From NCBI GenBank assembly GCA_012845835.1, contig JABAKD010000016.1, positions 16,769,625-16,833,624 of the forward strand: a stretch of 64,000 bases of DNA, written 5' to 3'. A program made the position numbers and the translations under genes. Shown here in pieces: positions 61,701-64,000 of this stretch (positions within the stretch are counted from its first letter, which is position 1; every line of letters starts with the position of its first letter). The stretch is from Undaria pinnatifida. Taxonomy: Eukaryota; Sar; Phaeophyceae; Laminariales; Alariaceae. The notes under the pieces are model-generated. The model saw nothing but the letters and a program-made list of their open reading frames with translations, was not told the DNA's origin and made no database searches.

Positions 61701-62999
61701 TGGCATTCCCGCTTTTCAGCATTTTGCGCTCGCTCGTCGATTTGCATCGACTTTAGCCTAGGTCAATCGTCGTATATTTCTAGGACACTGTTTCCGTCTG
61801 AAGCTCCAAAAGTCTAGTTACCTACAGCTGGTTAGTTAACTTGCTCCCGCGAATCTCTCTGCCTTGCTGTGAGCAAGCGGTCGCCGAGGCGACCACGTTT
61901 TGCGGTTGCCGCACGAGAAGGTGCTGAAGATCAGCAACCTCCAAGGGTTCTCTACATGCCACCCCATCTATCTTCTAAGCCAACAAACTGGCTTAATTTT
62001 TGCGAATAAACACTGCTTGTCGAACTACAAACGCGCCAGCCAGACGCAAAGATGCAGAATTTACCGCACGCAACAAATATCAGCCAACATTTTAACTCGT
62101 CTGCGACCCATACTCACCCAACTCACAGGCTGAATTTCTGCAATGCATACCAGGTAAGCAACTACCAGGTAGCAATCAGTCGGGCGACTGCTTTTTCATT
62201 TTTTTTTTTTAAATCATCACTTTGACTCTCCAGCTCAACCTGCAAAAGGTTTTACCCTCAGCCACCTTCTGGACAAGCCGTGATCACAAGTGTCTTTCCT
62301 TCTCTACCCCGGTGCATGCCTTCATTTTTGTCGCGCATAGAGTTCAGCATTTCAGCATTCCCCTTTTCATCTCTTTATGCTAGTCGATTTTCAACGGACT
62401 TTGCTAACTCACGCTCTCGCGCTTTCCACTCGTAATTTTTCTCGCAAGAAATATTCCCTACGAGCACGGGTACGCACTCGGTGAGAATTGAACCCACGTC
62501 CTTGGCTTTGGTGGGGACGAGATTCGCCTACTACTCCATTGGAAACGCCGATATTGTAGTGTGCCTGACAAAGTTTGGGACGTTTAGCTTGAACCAGCTC
62601 GTACGTATCTGTGGACGGGCGCTTGTGCGTTGCACGACTGAAAATAGTGTGGCTCACAACATGGAGTAAGGCGAATGCAACAAAAAGAGTGCGCCTAGCG
62701 TTTACGGCTCCTCCTCGCTTGGAGAATCTAACTCACAGCGTCACTGTCAATAGCTGTAATGCCTTGCAAGCTAAGAGCTAGAGCCTTGCCAGCAGTTACT
62801 GTTAGCATGATCAGCCAACTCACAGCTCTAATCAACAGGGTTCTAAAGCTCTCCCGTGTCGGTATACCTATAAGCAGGTCGTTGCCGAGGCCACAACTTT
62901 GCGTTTGTCGTACAAGAACGTGCTGAAGATCGACAACCTCCAAGGCTTCTCTCGCCTGACAAAGCTTTGCCTCGACAACAACATAATCGAAAACATCAG
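58766..62999 (+). CDS. DRC3: Dynein regulatory complex subunit 3 (LRRC48-like), partial
   Basis: Two exons are recognised: 58766-58866 (reads TAVIDEDLIGGALVEEADG) and 62878-62999 (reads LRLSYKNVLKIDNLQGF, then LTKLCLDNNIIENI). Both have GT-AG borders and join in phase 0. They match the DRC3/LRRC48 N terminus: the VIDEDLL stretch, then the first leucine-rich repeats with KIDNL and LDNNIIE. DRC3 is part of the nexin-dynein regulatory complex of motile cilia; here it would serve flagellated zoids or gametes. The first coding exon (58766 has a 2-nt entry phase, so an ATG exon lies upstream) was not found. Later exons (remaining LRRs and coiled coil) lie beyond the right edge. Decayed copies of the LRR exon are at 61885-61955 and 63070-63150. 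Confidence 0.75.
59200..59440. mobile_element. Diverged relative of the 246-bp MITE (DRC3 intron)
   Basis: CGCCGTAGGGGTACA, CCTAACATGAGAACCTCGAT, CATGACTTCGAAGACATTCG, ending CCTATCATGGGATGACTCGG; same order as 39291-39536 with decayed TIRs. Confidence 0.6.
59441..60990. other. DRC3 intron sequence, mostly featureless
   Basis: TTCGACGGGTAGTTTGCCAC-like repeated words at 59490-59700 form a weak short tandem field; 60095-60260 vaguely resembles inverted SINE F. No exon seen. Confidence 0.4.
60996..61056 (-). repeat. Core repeat J, copy 9
   Basis: TCACGCAGCTTGCAAAGATG, AGTATCGACCCTAAATTTGT and AAACTCACAGCTGACGT. Confidence 0.7.
61157..61512 (+). mobile_element. TRIM, copy 2 (diverged)
   Basis: LTR remnants at about 61157-61224 and 61431-61512. 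After the first comes AATGGCATCGTCGACAG (primer site) and GGGTCGTGGGTTCGAAACTC (T-arm/B-box-like); before the second, CAGGGGGGAAACG (polypurine tract). Same architecture as 22191-22553, opposite strand, older. Confidence 0.7.
61580..61765 (-). repeat. SINE F body, copy 4
   Basis: CTCCAGCTCATTTCGTAAGA, GGTTTTACCCTCAACGATCT, TCTGGACAAGCCGTGGCCAC and GCTCGTCGATTTGCATCGA. Confidence 0.6.
61885..61955 (+). pseudogene. Decayed copy of the DRC3 LRR exon (upstream)
   Basis: CGGTCGCCGAGGCGACCACG, GAAGGTGCTGAAGATC and AACCTCCAAGGGTTCTCTAC align with the start and middle of exon 62878-62999. A one-base shift relative to the intact exon around the TTTTGCGGTTGCC region and the loss of the 3' half leave it non-coding; it sits in the DRC3 intron. 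Confidence 0.75.
62200..62548 (-). repeat. tRNA-derived SINE F, most complete copy
   Basis: Read on the - strand: head with GGAGTAGTAGGCGAATCTCG and B box GTGGGTTCAATTCTCACC; body GAAAGCGCGAGAGCGTGAGT, CACGGCTTGTCCAGAAGGTG; tail ending in about 11 A (near 62205). About 350 bp. Head plus body plus A-tail define the family. Confidence 0.7.
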
Positions 63000-63067
63000 G
63001 TTCGTTCGACAAAACGATATAGCGATTCGGTTATTTTCCAGCATGAAGTAAAGGTCGACCACGCACA

Positions 63068-63150
63068 CAAAGAATGACCCGCGAAGGGTTCTCCCGCTGA
63101 TCAAAACTTTGCGTCGACAGCATTAATCATCGAAAACACCAGCTTTCGCG
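63068..63150 (+). pseudogene. Decayed copy of the DRC3 LRR exon (downstream)
   Basis: GAAGGGTTCTCCCGCTGATC, AAACTTTGCGTCGACAGC and ATAATC-like TCATCGAAAACACCAGC align with the 3' half of 62878-62999 and continue past its donor; the donor GT is lost (CAGCTTTCG against CAGGTTCGT). Confidence 0.65.
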
Positions 63151-63635
63151 TTATAGAGTGATCTAGGGGCATCCAACCTCGTCACTGTTATATGAGGGTC
63201 TGATGTTTGTATACTATCGGTCTCGTGGCCGAGAGCTGTGAGCCACCGGAGGAACGAATAAAGACGTCAGGGAACATGCGGAGAGCGCTTGCCAACACCG
63301 ACAACCCCGTGTTTGCCTCGGGGACCACTTGACGTTCGTTCAGATAACGACGCGTCAGCGGCCCGGAGGCGTGAATACATAATGCTCCAATTGCGACGCG
63401 AGCATGATAGCGCACCCATCAACGGTGCCACGCCGATAACAGCAGGCAACAGCAGTGACAGGAAAACAGCAATATAACCACAGGCAACAGAAAGAAGAAG
63501 AAGAGCGGATCGATTCTAGAGTGGAGACGACGAGAAAACACCACCTTAAGACACGAAAAATTGATAAAATAAAATGATCTTGACTCTAGGTCTAACAACC
63601 CGTGCTATTTAAAATTAAAAAATTACACTACATAT
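63151..63635. other. No gene confirmed
   Basis: 63270-63477 has a GC3-rich + frame (DVRSDNDASAARRREYIMLQ), but no matching splice sites to DRC3 could be chosen. Confidence 0.3.
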
Positions 63636-63740
63636 ACAGCTGTGAGATCGAGAATTTCGTCGGCGCCCATGCTTGCAAGCTGTATGTGATACTCCGATCG
63701 TTCGTGTTGCGGGGTGGGGTGTACATGTCCTCACGAAGGA
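63636..63740 (+). repeat. Core repeat J, long subfamily, copy 10
   Basis: ACAGCTGTGAGATCGAGAAT, TTCGTCGGCGCCCATGCTTG, CAAGCTGTATGTGATACTCC and GATCGTTCGTG. Confidence 0.65.
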
Positions 63741-64000
63741 CTAAGGTTGCTCCCGTTAACGCTAGCTAGTGCCAGGGTACACACGATGATACAAATACGC
63801 TGTTTCATCATAGTATGCCACTGCAGGAACTTTGCCATATGCTACGTATTTCCAGCAAATCTACCCCCTAATCGTGGGTTGCAGTTGGAGAGGAGTTATG
63901 TTATAGTGCCATACGGCCATCACACGTAGCTGTGTAGATAGGAAACGATGGTTGTTTCATATGTTTACGTAGTAGAATGTAGAATACGTACGTACCGTTC

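Noticed and set aside
63289-63477. 62-aa ORF after the DRC3 exon
   Set aside because: Codons look plausible, but it does not resemble the next DRC3 leucine-rich repeats and splice phases do not fit.

Overview
The window looks like nuclear DNA of a photosynthetic stramenopile, most likely a brown alga or close relative. Four things point there: long GT-AG introns (0.2 to about 4 kb) around short GC3-rich exons; a plastid presequence with the ASAF signal-cleavage motif typical of secondary red plastids; a flagellar dynein-regulatory-complex gene; and a very dense load of MITEs, SINEs and chromodomain Ty3/gypsy relics. No rRNA, functional tRNA gene, CRISPR array or bacterial-type operon is visible. 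The species assignment is inference.

Layout. 1-14.45 kb: a ten-exon cyclin gene on the + strand, with its 5' end outside the window or unresolved. Its introns hold minisatellites, several TIR elements and two short dispersed repeats. 14.45-20.5 kb: no convincing gene; GATT-type tetranucleotide tracts, two minisatellite fields and a tRNA-derived SINE. 21-27.3 kb: nested transposons, namely a foldback-like repeat split by a poly(A)-tailed SINE, two LTRs in opposite orientation, a miniature LTR element (TRIM), a 450-bp CATA microsatellite, and broken integrase and gag fossils. 28.7-34.4 kb: a four-exon plastid-targeted atypical thioredoxin (+). 34.6-45.4 kb: tandem repeats and a second chromovirus fossil with a 246-bp MITE inside it. 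45.4-47.6 kb: a low-complexity, GC-rich coding locus (-). 47.6-55.9 kb: repeats only. 55.97-57 kb: a polyglutamine-rich coding exon (-), possibly part of the same gene as the preceding locus. 57.7-58.6 kb: second copy of the large TIR element seen in the cyclin gene. 58.77 kb to the right edge: first recognisable exons of a DRC3 (LRRC48)-type gene (+), with two decayed copies of its LRR exon beside the intact one.

The host genes are functionally unrelated (cell cycle, plastid redox, cilium). The most unusual content is the mobile DNA: a TRIM sharing primer-site sequence with the local chromovirus and carrying tRNA-like A/B-box motifs, a tRNA-headed SINE family with several copies, a conserved short repeat present at least ten times, and many TIR elements with clear ends. 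All exon joins were made by eye from splice sites, reading phase and family resemblance; none has transcript support here.
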